Counted from the stretch's first letter, positions 1-8,179 are shown. The stretch: 64,000 nucleotides of DNA from Gemmatimonadota bacterium (GCA_018660835.1 JABJJN010000056.1:202304-266303), one strand, 5' to 3'. Translations and numbers: made by a program. Notes: generated by a model from the sequence alone, not told the origin.

Positions 1-77
1 AGGCCCAGATTGAGAACCTGGACCCACATCGCGTCTGCCTGGTCATGCTTCCGTGTCCGGTGCTGCTCTGGCGACGA

Positions 78-1187
78 CTACTCAGAAATGGACGGCGCGC
101 TGATCTGCTTCATCAGGTCGTCGTTCCACTCGCCCTCGACGCTGACGTGACCCGTGGCGCCCTTGATGACAGCCTCGATCAGGTTGTGGTTCACGTAGGC
201 GTAGATCCCGGGCTGTCGGAAGGTGTAGAGCGCGGCGCCGGCACTGCCGCCGGCGATGAACCAGGTCTCCAGATTTGTCTGCGGGGCATCGTCGAAGGAC
301 CCACGCTCCCACACGTAGTCTCCATGACCACCGATGATGTGGGGCCGGGTGTCGTAGTTGGCCTGGCTGTGGACGAACATGACCGTCTCACCGACGGTCG
401 CCGTCATCGCGTTGTCACCCGTCAGAGCGCCGACCTTGCCATTGAAGACGATGTGAGAAGGGATCAGCGTCGCCATCACCTCGAGATCATCCGTCTGGCT
501 GGTCACCGCGTTCTCGTACGACATATACGTCCCGTCTGCGGCCTTCTTGATATAGAAGTCCTGCTCACCGACGAAGTAAGCGCGGTCGTAGGTGAGTCGG
601 TTGCCGTCCCCGTCCTTGAGACCGTCCCGGGGCAGAACGGTGATGGCGCCGTTCATGCCGTGCACCACGTGCCAGGGGATCATCACCCCCCCCGGGGCAC
701 AGTGGTAGATGAAGGCCCCGGCCTTGGTCGCCCGGAACCGGACTGTCACTTCTTCACCTGGCGCGATGTGGGTGATCCCCCCGGCGCCCAATGCACCCGT
801 CGCGGCGTGGAAGTCCACATTGTGAGCCAGCAGGTTCGTGCTGAGGTTCCTGAGGGTGAACTCGAGATAATCCCCTTCGTGCAGCACGATCATGGGGCCT
901 GGCACGCTGCCGTTGTACGTGAAAGCCCAGATCTTTGTGCCGACGTCATCGATGATGATCTCCTTCTCGATCATCGATAGATCGATCTCGACGACTTTGA
1001 ACTCACTGGCGGTCTGCTCGTGCTCAGGGAACGCCGGTGGAGGAACCATCGTCTGCGTCACCCGCTTGAGGCCGGCGATCTCCTGCTCACTCAACGGTGC
1101 GTACTCGGCTGCTGCACTCGCAGTCAAGGTGCCCAGCACCCCGATGGCGAAAGTCAATGGCAGGCAAAGGCGTCTGAATCCCATCAT
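78..1187 (-). CDS. nirK: Copper-containing nitrite reductase (NirK)
   Basis: Reduces nitrite to nitric oxide in the periplasm (denitrification or NO2 detoxification). The protein has 369 residues with a signal peptide of about 27. The two cupredoxin domains carry all expected ligands: type-1 copper His122, Cys163, His173 and Met178; type-2 copper His127, His162 and His334; catalytic Asp125 and His283. Diagnostic blocks are HNVDFHAATGALGAG, YHCAPGG, RPHIIGGHGDYVW and YVNHNLIEA. The length is normal for class I NirK. The second Met (codon at 1184) is better spaced from the GAAGGAG ribosome site than the first. It stands alone; no norB, nosZ or nirV is visible. A palindromic operator lies between its promoter and the gene. 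The identification is secure. Confidence 0.97.
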   Translation of the reverse strand: MMGFRRLCLPLTFAIGVLGTLTASAAAEYAPLSEQEIAGLKRVTQTMVPPPAFPEHEQTASEFKVVEIDLSMIEKEIIIDDVGTKIWAFTYNGSVPGPMIVLHEGDYLEFTLRNLSTNLLAHNVDFHAATGALGAGGITHIAPGEEVTVRFRATKAGAFIYHCAPGGVMIPWHVVHGMNGAITVLPRDGLKDGDGNRLTYDRAYFVGEQDFYIKKAADGTYMSYENAVTSQTDDLEVMATLIPSHIVFNGKVGALTGDNAMTATVGETVMFVHSQANYDTRPHIIGGHGDYVWERGSFDDAPQTNLETWFIAGGSAGAALYTFRQPGIYAYVNHNLIEAVIKGATGHVSVEGEWNDDLMKQISAPSISE

Positions 1188-1249
1188 CCACTCCTTCGGT
1201 CGATTGGCGTGCCGCCGGGGGTCGTGCCCCGTCGGATGTCTGCGCTCGG

Positions 1250-1330
1250 GTCGGACCTCGATCCGGGCCAGGGACTAATTTCGGACATCGAGGTCCGATG
1301 ATAAGGTAGAGTATAGGGAAGTGTTCATCT
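1250..1330 (-). promoter_or_regulatory. nirK promoter and palindromic operator
   Basis: On the minus strand a candidate promoter reads TTGGCC, an 18-nt gap, then TATACT (around 1311-1316). Just downstream is a perfect inverted repeat TCGGACATCGAGGTCCGA (1281-1298; 6-bp arms, 6-bp centre). A second element, TCGGACCTCGATCCGG (1251-1266), repeats the left arm and centre of its complement. The position at and after the start site suggests repression. The GAC-N6-GTC core resembles Rrf2-family sites such as those of NO-sensing NsrR or of IscR, but that link is only inference. Confidence 0.5.
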
Positions 1331-1441
1331 GCTGGCCAAGCCGGATCTGACCCACCAGGAGGGACGCTCGATGGAGGTAGATTTTCTCCGCCGATGGCTC
1401 TTGTGCCGGGGCGGCTGAGCTCGGCGGTGATGCTGTGAGCG

Positions 1442-2251
1442 TCAGCTGCTGCGCCGCGCCAGAAGCTTGTCCACGACGTTCTTCCTCTTCTGGAACCCGG
1501 CCATCTGCTTGAGCTCGTACAAGTCGTCAGACAGCAGGTCGCGGTGTTCTTCTATGGGACCATTGCCCGGTGACCATGAGGCGTACGAGGTGGCGTAGCG
1601 ACAGAATACAGTTTTTCTCGGTGTGTCCAGCGTCCATCTGCGAGCGCCATGCCGGAGCAACTCGGTAAATACCACGCAGTCACCGGCGTTGAGAGGCAGG
1701 TTGACCACGCTCGGCGGATCGCTGTCGACGGTCAGATCGTCGGGTGCGGCAAAGTGGGACTTGTGACTGCCGGGAACGACGACAAAGCCGGAACCTGCAG
1801 GAACGTCCACCAGCGACACACCGGCGTTGATGAAGGTGGCGAAGATCTTTCCGTCCGCCGCCTGGTAGTCGTTGGCGGGATTGCGCATGCCGCCCTCAGC
1901 ACCATTGTGCAGGCCACCGTCAGTGCAGCCCCTGTGATTCTGAATCAGGGCGCACTGCAGATGCTGCGGGGAGTTGTCGGTGAGCGTCAGCACGACTCTC
2001 ATGATCTCGTCGTTGAGTTGCAGATCCGCGTAGACTGGGTCAACGAACTCGGGGTTAATGATCGCTCGGGAGGCGTTCTCTCCCGGCGGGTAGCCACCGG
2101 CGGTACTCATCGGCGAAGGTAGTTCTGTGTCGGCAAGAGCTTGCCATTCATCACATCGCTGCACCATATGCTTCAGGTCACTGTGTGAAACGACATTTCT
2201 TAGAATGACATATCCGTGCAGATCGAAGTGCCACTTTTCCCAATCGGTCAT
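1442..2251 (-). CDS. Phytanoyl-CoA dioxygenase (PhyH) family protein, H-x-G type
   Basis: A 269-residue protein of the PhyH branch of Fe(II)/2-oxoglutarate oxygenases, a double-stranded beta-helix fold. The N-terminal helix is typical (WHFDLHGYVILRNVV). The PGSHKS block at 160-165, the distal His201 (LLRHGARRW) and the 2-oxoglutarate-binding Arg near 212 are present. Where the family has H-x-D this one has His115-Asn-Gly117, so the carboxylate metal ligand is missing. The start is supported by AAAGGACT upstream of ATG. It is divergent from the nucleoside hydrolase gene at 2426. The substrate cannot be predicted. The family is certain; activity as an oxygenase is not. Confidence 0.85.
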   Translation of the reverse strand: MTDWEKWHFDLHGYVILRNVVSHSDLKHMVQRCDEWQALADTELPSPMSTAGGYPPGENASRAIINPEFVDPVYADLQLNDEIMRVVLTLTDNSPQHLQCALIQNHRGCTDGGLHNGAEGGMRNPANDYQAADGKIFATFINAGVSLVDVPAGSGFVVVPGSHKSHFAAPDDLTVDSDPPSVVNLPLNAGDCVVFTELLRHGARRWTLDTPRKTVFCRYATSYASWSPGNGPIEEHRDLLSDDLYELKQMAGFQKRKNVVDKLLARRSS

Positions 2252-2425
2252 ATCGAGTCCTTTCTCTGTATGGCCGTGTTCGTCTCCACAACGGCAGCAG
2301 GTGGTTCAGCAGCTGATCGGCGACGATCTTCACGACCAGAAGTCTGCGCTGGCTCGGTACTTGGGGTCCAGAATTTCCTGAAGAGCAACACACTGCAAGA
2401 GAAAACGATTGGGGATTGAACGCAA

Positions 2426-3316
2426 ATGGATATTGAGCAGAGAAAGGTGCCGCGCATACCCGCAAAGGAGAAGCGGCTAAAGCTGATCATTGACAGCGAT
2501 GCAAAGAACGAGATCGACGATCAATGGGCGATTGCGCTGGCGATCCTCTCCCCCGAGCGCTTCGACATTGAAGGGTTCGTCGCCACCAATTTCGACAATG
2601 CTCACGGCGGCCCAGGGGGCATAGAAGCCTCCGCACAGGAAATTGAGCTCGTCCTCGACAAAGCGGGCATGGCAGGGCGCTGGCCGGTGCTGCGCGGCTC
2701 CCATCCGCTTCAGTACAGAGAGCAGCCAAGCGAATCTGAAGGCGTCGACTTTATCATCGATAGAGCGAGGGCCGCAACGCCGGAAGAGCCGCTATGGATC
2801 GTCGGCCTGGGCGCGGCAACCAATATGGCATCTGCCTTTCTCAAAGCGCCGGAGATCGTCGACCGGGTCATTGCGTTCTGGCATTTGCGCACGCGCTGGC
2901 CGCAGCAGTGCTGGAACTTTAACGTCTTCGGCGATACCCGAGCGGCCAGGCTACTCTTCCACTCACCGTTGTCCTTTGTACTCTTCGACACGGGAACGCA
3001 TTTGACCTGCGCGATGGAAGAGTCGGAGCAGCGAATAAGACCGCACGGGGCACTGGGCGCGTATCTGCACGAATACCGTCACACTCAGAAGTGGCTGGCT
3101 GCCCCGGACAAGGGATTCTTTGACCTCGGCGATATCGCGGCGCTACTCGACCCCGATCTCGCCAGTTGGGAAGAGGTCGAGTGCCCGGCAATCGATCACG
3201 ATCTGAGCTATCGCTTTGAAGGCAAGTTGGGGCGTATCCTGCGCTGTAGCGATATCGATCGCGATAAGACGTTTGCGCACCTGTTCGCCAGAATGCAGGA
3301 GCACTTCCCAGCCTGA
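2426..3316 (+). CDS. Inosine/uridine-preferring nucleoside hydrolase family protein
   Basis: Hydrolyses the N-glycosidic bond of ribonucleosides or a related ribosyl compound. The protein has 296 residues, the usual length. The calcium/ribose site is clear: Asp23, Asp25, Asp31 and Asp32 in IIDSDAKNEIDDQ. NFNVFGDTRAA (about 165-175) matches the ribose-contacting N-F-x-x-D-P-x-A-A block, with GD in place of DP. A late Asp in DIAALLDPD completes the site. No signal peptide, so cytoplasmic. It is 28 bp upstream of a glycosidase-like gene on the same strand, suggesting an operon that strips sugar from imported compounds. Exact substrate unknown. Confidence 0.85.
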   Translation: MDIEQRKVPRIPAKEKRLKLIIDSDAKNEIDDQWAIALAILSPERFDIEGFVATNFDNAHGGPGGIEASAQEIELVLDKAGMAGRWPVLRGSHPLQYREQPSESEGVDFIIDRARAATPEEPLWIVGLGAATNMASAFLKAPEIVDRVIAFWHLRTRWPQQCWNFNVFGDTRAARLLFHSPLSFVLFDTGTHLTCAMEESEQRIRPHGALGAYLHEYRHTQKWLAAPDKGFFDLGDIAALLDPDLASWEEVECPAIDHDLSYRFEGKLGRILRCSDIDRDKTFAHLFARMQEHFPA

Positions 3317-3344
3317 GTGGCATCGACAAGAAGGAGAAATGGTC

Positions 3345-4727
3345 ATGACCAATGAAGATCGCCTGCAACCCAGTTTGGATAACCCGCGCTATTGGCAATA
3401 CGGGGGTGATCCCGTCATGCTGCTGGGAGGCAGCGAGACGGACCACATCTTTCTGCACGAAGGGTTGGAGGAGCATCTCGACCAGATGCACAGAATCGGG
3501 GGCAACTACGTGCGCAACACGATGAGCCAGCGTGAGGGTGCCCGGCTCAAGCCGCACAGACTGTTGCCAGACGACAACTTCGACCTCGATCAGTGGAACG
3601 AAGAATACTGGACGCGTTTCAAGAACATGCTGAAGTGGACGGCTGAGCGGGAGATCTTTGTGCAGATCGAGGTCTGGGATCGCTTCGACTATTCCGACAA
3701 CGCCAGCTTCTCCGATGGCAATTGGCAAAGCAGCCCCTGGCGCCCGGCAAACAACATCAACTACACGTGCGAGCAGACCGGCTTTGCCGACCATTATCCG
3801 GAAGGTCCCTGGAAAGACGAGCAACCATTCTTCCATTCTGTCCCCGGGATGGAGAAATACCGCGAGCAATATGACCTGATCCGTCAGCACCAGGAGCGAT
3901 TCGTCCACAAGATGCTGTCCTACAGCCTCACCTATGGTCACGTCCTGTACTGCATGAACAACGAGACGTCCACACCGGCAGCGTGGGGTCAATACTGGAT
4001 TCAGTTCATCAAAGCCGCCGCTGCCGATCAAGGTGTGCTCGTCTGCACGACCGACATGTTCGACGACGCTTTCGAGGGAGAGGCTGCCGTACACACACCG
4101 CTCATCTTCGACGATGCCGAACACTACATGTTTGCCGATATCTCGCAGGTTAACAGCCGCCTCTACGACGAGACGCATTGGGAGAGACTGCTGGGGCTCC
4201 TGCAGCAGGTGAACAGACATCCACGCCCCAGCAACCACACCAAGATCTATGGCAGCGGATACTATGGCTTTGGAACCGGCGGACCCGAGGATGGCGTGGA
4301 GCGCTTCTGGCGCAACATCCTCGGCGGTTCGGCGAGCGCCCGATTCCACCGTCCGGACGCCGGTAACGGGCTCAACGACCTTGCACAAGGCAGCATCAAG
4401 GCCGCGCGCCTCCTGGAAGATCTGATCAAGTTCTGGGATGTCACACCGCACATGGAACTGTTAACCGACCGCGACAGCAACGAAGCGTATCTGGCTGCAG
4501 AACCGGGAGAACGCTACGCCCTCTACTTTCCCAACGGTGGGTCGGTGCGGCTCGATCTGTCCGGGGCGACAGGCATCTTTGGGGTGACGTGGATCAGTAT
4601 TTCCATGGGCCGCGTCGTCGAGAATCGCGGCTATCGTGCATTGGAGAAGACCATCGAGGGCGGCGAAAGCCTAACCCTCGCCGCTCCTTACAAGGGTGGC
4701 TGGGTGGCGGCCATCGTCAAGCAATAG
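3345..4727 (+). CDS. TIM-barrel glycoside hydrolase-like protein with C-terminal beta domain
   Basis: A 460-residue protein resembling the DUF4038/apiosidase-like glycosidases: an N-terminal (beta/alpha)8 barrel (GGSETDHIFLHEGLEEHLDQ; VRNTMSQRE) followed by a small beta-sandwich like the collagen-binding-type domain (YALYFPNGGSVRLDLSG). The NNE motif with Glu207 (YCMNNETST) matches the acid/base position of clan GH-A enzymes. No signal peptide. ATG at 3345 is chosen because AAGGAG at 3331-3336 is properly spaced for it and too close for the ATG at 3339. It follows the nucleoside hydrolase gene. The substrate is unknown and hydrolase activity is inferred from fold. Confidence 0.75.
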   Translation: MTNEDRLQPSLDNPRYWQYGGDPVMLLGGSETDHIFLHEGLEEHLDQMHRIGGNYVRNTMSQREGARLKPHRLLPDDNFDLDQWNEEYWTRFKNMLKWTAEREIFVQIEVWDRFDYSDNASFSDGNWQSSPWRPANNINYTCEQTGFADHYPEGPWKDEQPFFHSVPGMEKYREQYDLIRQHQERFVHKMLSYSLTYGHVLYCMNNETSTPAAWGQYWIQFIKAAAADQGVLVCTTDMFDDAFEGEAAVHTPLIFDDAEHYMFADISQVNSRLYDETHWERLLGLLQQVNRHPRPSNHTKIYGSGYYGFGTGGPEDGVERFWRNILGGSASARFHRPDAGNGLNDLAQGSIKAARLLEDLIKFWDVTPHMELLTDRDSNEAYLAAEPGERYALYFPNGGSVRLDLSGATGIFGVTWISISMGRVVENRGYRALEKTIEGGESLTLAAPYKGGWVAAIVKQ

Positions 4728-4795
4728 AGAGGCGACCGGCTACTGCCGGGTCCTTCCAACTGAAGGATGGCATGCGGGCGCTCTGGCTCCGCGTG

Positions 4796-5443
4796 TCACC
4801 TTGCAAGAAGCTCAGCCAAAGTCCTCAGATTGGGGAGCCGCTGTTCTGCCGCGCTCAGATCTTGATGGGCGGTAAAGTCATTGTGAATGGCAATGCACGT
4901 GATATCGGCAGCCACAGCCGAACGCAGACCTCGCTCGGAGTCCTCAATCACCAGAGCCTGCGACCTGTCGCAACCAAACTGGGCAATCGCAGTCAGGTAC
5001 GGGTCCGGTGCTGGTTTAGCTCGCGGGTATTCACCATTGCACAACACAAAGTCAAAGTGAGGGACAATATTGCGTGACGCATGGATCAGTTCAAAGTCCT
5101 GACGCTTGGAGGTGGTAACAATTGCCATGTGAAATCGACGGGTCAATGTGGTCAGCACTTCTTCAACACCTTCGATGTTGATGTCTTCGTTGACCAGATA
5201 TTCCTGATAGTAACGATCGCGATTCGCTCTGGCGGCGCTGATATCTTTCTCTGCTATGCCTTGCTGTCTCGCCACCTCCCAATTGGAAGCGCCATCTACT
5301 AGATGCTGTCGGTACCCTGCCAGTGGCAGATCAATACCCAGATGCGCCAAACCTCGTTGGGTTGCCTTGAAGTACCAATACTCGGTCTCAACCAGCACAC
5401 CATCGTGATCGAACAAGAGGTAGGAAATGTTAGAAAAGTCCAT
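4796..5443 (-). CDS. HAD-superfamily phosphatase/phosphomutase
   Basis: A 215-residue haloacid-dehalogenase enzyme of the phosphoglycolate phosphatase / beta-phosphoglucomutase type. All four motifs are visible: nucleophile and acid Asp in LLFDHDGVL; the Thr/Ser of AIVTTSKRQ; the Lys of RAKPAPDPYL; and the Mg-binding VIEDSERGLRSA. An alpha-helical cap lies between motifs I and II. The start is set at MDFSN, where the homology begins; the longer upstream frame reads through a PhyH relic in another frame. It lies convergent to the glycosidase gene. Substrate unknown; sugar phosphates are typical of this group. Confidence 0.85.
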   Translation of the reverse strand: MDFSNISYLLFDHDGVLVETEYWYFKATQRGLAHLGIDLPLAGYRQHLVDGASNWEVARQQGIAEKDISAARANRDRYYQEYLVNEDINIEGVEEVLTTLTRRFHMAIVTTSKRQDFELIHASRNIVPHFDFVLCNGEYPRAKPAPDPYLTAIAQFGCDRSQALVIEDSERGLRSAVAADITCIAIHNDFTAHQDLSAAEQRLPNLRTLAELLAR

Positions 5444-5478
5444 GCTCTTTCTACTGCTCCCAACTATCAACAAATTCG

Positions 5479-5628
5479 TCAACGCCAAAGTCCTCGGGCA
5501 TCTCGGGCTTTCTCCCCGTCTACCATTAACTCGACCGAGAGCCGAAGATCCTGTAACTGATCGGGTGGCACCGCGTTTTCCACAATCAGATACCCCTGAT
5601 CGCGGAACTTCTCCAGATCTACTTTCAT
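5479..5628 (-). pseudogene. N-terminal relic of a PhyH dioxygenase gene
   Basis: The frame encodes the first 49 residues of a PhyH-type protein (MKVDLEKFRDQGYLIVENAV, then PPDQLQDLR) and stops. It resembles the N-termini of the complete PhyH genes here (FDLHGYVILRNVV, FARQGYIVVPNVL). No metal motif follows in any frame; the HAD gene starts 35 bp downstream. This looks like a PhyH gene deleted from within, with the HAD gene now following the truncated start. Confidence 0.6.
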
Positions 5629-5733
5629 CCAATACTCTCTCGTCGGTCTGAAAAACCGGCCACGCTCGCAGTAGTTGTGCGACATTTGGTTCGCAAGCAG
5701 AACCTATCGAATACTCACAGCAGAGGGACAACG

Positions 5734-6522
5734 ATGAGTTCGACCAGCGACCATGTGCTTTCCCGGGATGGTAATCCCATTCACTACGAAGTCCGAGGTG
5801 ATGGCGAAGTCGCCGTTGTTTTTGTTCATGGATGGTGCGGAAGTCGCAGCCATTGGCGGCAGCAGATGGGACCCTTTTCTGAAAAGTACAGGGTAGTGGC
5901 CCTGGATCTTGTGGGTCACGGTGAATCTGGGGTCGCCCGAGACGCCTGGACTATGTCCGCGTTTGGCGAAGACGTTGTGGCCGTTATTGAGAAGCTTGGC
6001 TTGAGGAAGGTCGTCCTCGCCGGTCACTCCATGGGGGGCTTCGTCATTGTGGAAGCGGCGCGTCAGATGCCTGAGCGCGTAGTCGGCCTGATCGGCGCCG
6101 ACTCGTTCCAGATCGTCGGCGAACGAAATACAAAGGCAGTGGTCAGTAAGAGTCTTCCGCCACCGGCAGATTTCGAATCAGCGCTGCGCACGTGGCTCAG
6201 TCAAAAATTCCCACCCGGTTCCGATCCTGCCCTCGTAGAGCAGATTGCGGACGAAATGTGTTCCACCCCCCCGGAGATTGCGTACCCAGTACACGATGAA
6301 ATGATGACCAACGGCCAACGCCAGGGAGAAGGACTGCTGGAGTTGAAGATGAAGACAATTACCATCAATGAAAGCGACGGCCAGAGTGACGCTGATGCCT
6401 TTGCCAAGTATGACATCGAGGTAATGCCGATGTCTGGTGGAGGTCCCTTCGTCATGCTGGAAGATCCGGAGACATTCAATCGTCTACTGGCGAAAGCCAT
6501 TGACGCTATCGTGACGGCTTGA
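5734..6522 (+). CDS. Alpha/beta hydrolase with an altered catalytic triad
   Basis: A 262-residue alpha/beta hydrolase. The oxyanion block is VFVHGWCGSRSHW and the nucleophile elbow is AGHSMGG with Ser99. The C-terminal block that should read G-H-F followed by x-M-L-E-x-P reads GGPFVMLEDP, so the catalytic His is replaced by Pro (codon CCC at 6445-6447). The start at 5734 follows AGAGGGACAACG; the longer frame has no homology. No signal peptide. It may be inactive, may use another residue, or the base may be a sequence error. An MFS transporter follows 29 bp downstream. Confidence 0.85.
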   Translation: MSSTSDHVLSRDGNPIHYEVRGDGEVAVVFVHGWCGSRSHWRQQMGPFSEKYRVVALDLVGHGESGVARDAWTMSAFGEDVVAVIEKLGLRKVVLAGHSMGGFVIVEAARQMPERVVGLIGADSFQIVGERNTKAVVSKSLPPPADFESALRTWLSQKFPPGSDPALVEQIADEMCSTPPEIAYPVHDEMMTNGQRQGEGLLELKMKTITINESDGQSDADAFAKYDIEVMPMSGGGPFVMLEDPETFNRLLAKAIDAIVTA

Positions 6523-6551
6523 CATACCGCCCCGCTGCACTGCGTTAGTTC

Positions 6552-7808
6552 ATGCTTTCCTCCTACATCGACACCGTGCGCCTCCTCAACCGGGACGTGC
6601 GCCTCGTCTTTGCCACGTACGCCGTGTTCGGCTTTGCCTGGGGCGGCCTCTACACGCTGCTGTTCAACCTCTATCTGCTGCGCCTCGGGTACGACACCGA
6701 CTTCATCGGCGTCGTCAATGGCATCAGCCGCTTCGCCTTTGCCCTCGGCGGCCTGCCTGCCGGCATGCTCGGCATGCGCTTCGGTGCCCGGCGCATGATC
6801 CTGCTCGGCGTCAGCGTCATCGCCACTGGCCTGGTCGCCCTGCCGCTGGCCGAATTCGTCCCGCTTGACTGGCGAGCCGGTTGGATCATCGTCACTCTGA
6901 GCGGCGCCTTCGCCGGCGGCTCGCTGTTCTTCGTCAACATGACGCCGTATCTGATGACCGTCGTCACGGAACAGGAGCGCGCCCACGTGTTCTCCTTCAA
7001 CTCGGTACTGTTCCCGGCGTGCGGCTTTCTCGGATCCCTGATCGGCGGCCTGCTACCTGGCCTCGTCGCCGACTTTCTGGGCAGCACCGTGGAGGATCCG
7101 GCAGCCTATCGCTGGCCGTTGCTGTTGGCTGGCGCACTGTTCTGGTTGTGTCTGCCGCCGCTGCTGGCCACGCAGCGCACCGAGTCGACATCGACGGCGC
7201 GCCAGACCGACGACTCAGGTCCGCCCATCGGCTTGCTCCTGGTTCTGTCGGCAGTGCTGTTCCTGGTGAATGTCCCGCAGGGCGCGGCAATGGCCTTCTT
7301 CAACGTCTACCTCGATGCCGAGTTGTCCGTGTCGACGGAATTGCTCGGCGTCATCGGCGCTGCGGGACAGATCGTCGCCGTGCCCGCGGCGGCGACGATG
7401 CCAGGACTTGCCGCTCGTTGGGGACAGCTGGTTACCTACGCCATGGTCGGTTTGGTCGGCTGTATCTGGCTGGTGCCGCTGGCCCTGGTACCGCACTGGT
7501 CGGTCGCCGCCGTCGCCTTCGTCGCCATCTCGGCCTATGGCGCCATCCGTGGGCCCCTGTTTACCGTCTTCAGCCAGGGCATCATCCCGGCCCGCTGGCG
7601 CTCGGCCATGTCGGGTGCCGCCACCACGGCCCTGGGGCTCAGCTGGACCCTCACCGCTGGTGTCGGCGGTGTCGTCATCCGCGACTACGGCTACCCGGCG
7701 TTGTTCCTCGGTGCCGCGGTCTTCGGCGTCGCGGGCATTGTGCTACTCTCTGTCGCCGCCCGCATGCCTGGTCGGTTGCGCGACGCGCTGGAAGCCTCGA
7801 GCCGTTGA
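6552..7808 (+). CDS. Major facilitator superfamily transporter
   Basis: A 418-residue inner-membrane protein with about 12 hydrophobic segments in two halves separated by a polar loop (around 205-220, QRTESTSTARQTDDSG). The loop between helices 2 and 3 has the MFS-like G-x(3)-R-F-G-A-R-R pattern (GMLGMRFGARRM). The fold and length fit a solute/proton antiporter or symporter; substrate unknown. No ribosome site precedes the ATG, so it may be translated by readthrough from the hydrolase gene just upstream or start slightly later. Confidence 0.85.
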   Translation: MLSSYIDTVRLLNRDVRLVFATYAVFGFAWGGLYTLLFNLYLLRLGYDTDFIGVVNGISRFAFALGGLPAGMLGMRFGARRMILLGVSVIATGLVALPLAEFVPLDWRAGWIIVTLSGAFAGGSLFFVNMTPYLMTVVTEQERAHVFSFNSVLFPACGFLGSLIGGLLPGLVADFLGSTVEDPAAYRWPLLLAGALFWLCLPPLLATQRTESTSTARQTDDSGPPIGLLLVLSAVLFLVNVPQGAAMAFFNVYLDAELSVSTELLGVIGAAGQIVAVPAAATMPGLAARWGQLVTYAMVGLVGCIWLVPLALVPHWSVAAVAFVAISAYGAIRGPLFTVFSQGIIPARWRSAMSGAATTALGLSWTLTAGVGGVVIRDYGYPALFLGAAVFGVAGIVLLSVAARMPGRLRDALEASSR

Positions 7809-7834
7809 TACGCGCCCACATGTTTGGCGCTGTC

Positions 7835-7851
7835 TGACAAAATGTTTGTCA
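7835..7851. promoter_or_regulatory. Perfect inverted repeat, probable operator
   Basis: TGACAAAATGTTTGTCA is a perfect 7-bp inverted repeat with a 3-bp centre, 27 bp after the MFS gene stop. ACATGT flanks it on both sides (7819-7824 and 7855-7860), enlarging the symmetry. The short loop and the 12-15 bp gap before the T-rich stretch (about 7864-7876) make a classic terminator less likely than a dimeric regulator site. Which gene it would control is unclear. Confidence 0.4.
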
Positions 7852-7973
7852 CGGACATGTATCTTGTTGTTTTTTCTATTCTTATGATCCATTGAAAAAT
7901 GGCACCCCAGTTTACCGGCAACTGCATTGACAGCGATCCCCGCCTCGCGTCGCCATTGGGTCTCATTAGTTAA

Positions 7974-7986
7974 GTGAAGTTTTCAC
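7974..7986 (+). promoter_or_regulatory. Short palindrome upstream of the sigma-54 promoter
   Basis: GTGAAGTTTTCAC is an inverted repeat (5-bp arms, 3-bp centre) about 40 bp upstream of the -24 element at 8024. The position would suit an activator or co-regulator. It is short, so chance is possible. Confidence 0.3.
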
Positions 7987-8023
7987 AGTAGGTTACAGAC
8001 ACGATTTATTACTGGATGGACGC

Positions 8024-8039
8024 TGGCACCCTTGTTGCA
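8024..8039 (+). promoter_or_regulatory. Sigma-54 (RpoN) -24/-12 promoter
   Basis: TGGCACCCTTGTTGCA matches the consensus TGGCAC-N5-TTGCA exactly, with GG (8025-8026) and GC (8037-8038) in the required spacing. Transcription would begin near 8050, about 25 bp before a small open reading frame with a ribosome site. Sigma-54 promoters need an enhancer-binding activator, so the peptide should be conditionally expressed. Confidence 0.75.
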
Positions 8040-8074
8040 ATAGAACGATCAGACCGCAAACAGGGAGCGACACC

Positions 8075-8179
8075 ATGAACATCCAGACCGGCACCAAACG
8101 CGAACTCACCAGCTTCTTCGTCGGCAACGCCATCGCCGTTATCAGCCTCGTCGTCATCGCCCGAAGCGTCCTGCTGTAG
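8075..8179 (+). CDS. Small single-span membrane peptide (34 aa)
   Basis: A 34-residue open reading frame preceded by CAGGGAGCGACACC, a good ribosome site. Residues 1-12 are polar and positively charged (MNIQTGTKRELT); residues 13-34 are one hydrophobic segment (FFVGNAIAVISLVVIA, then RSVLL). It lies directly under a consensus sigma-54 promoter and no other gene is on this strand before the converging Na/Pi transporter, so the promoter appears dedicated to it. Unrecognised; a small membrane regulator is the natural guess. Confidence 0.6.
   Translation: MNIQTGTKRELTSFFVGNAIAVISLVVIARSVLL

Noticed and set aside
45..980. 311-codon open frame on the plus strand
   Set aside because: Antisense to nirK, whose ligands are all intact on the minus strand.
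2919..4451. 510-codon open frame on the minus strand
   Set aside because: It lies antisense to the nucleoside hydrolase and glycosidase genes, has no recognisable motif, and is explained by GC-rich codon bias in the real genes.
5444..5731. N-terminal extension of the HAD protein
   Set aside because: The extra 96 residues show no homology and overlap a PhyH stump in another frame; the HAD fold begins at 5443.
6881..7837. 318-codon open frame on the plus strand
   Set aside because: Overlaps the MFS transporter in another frame and is dominated by Arg; the MFS frame has clear membrane helices.
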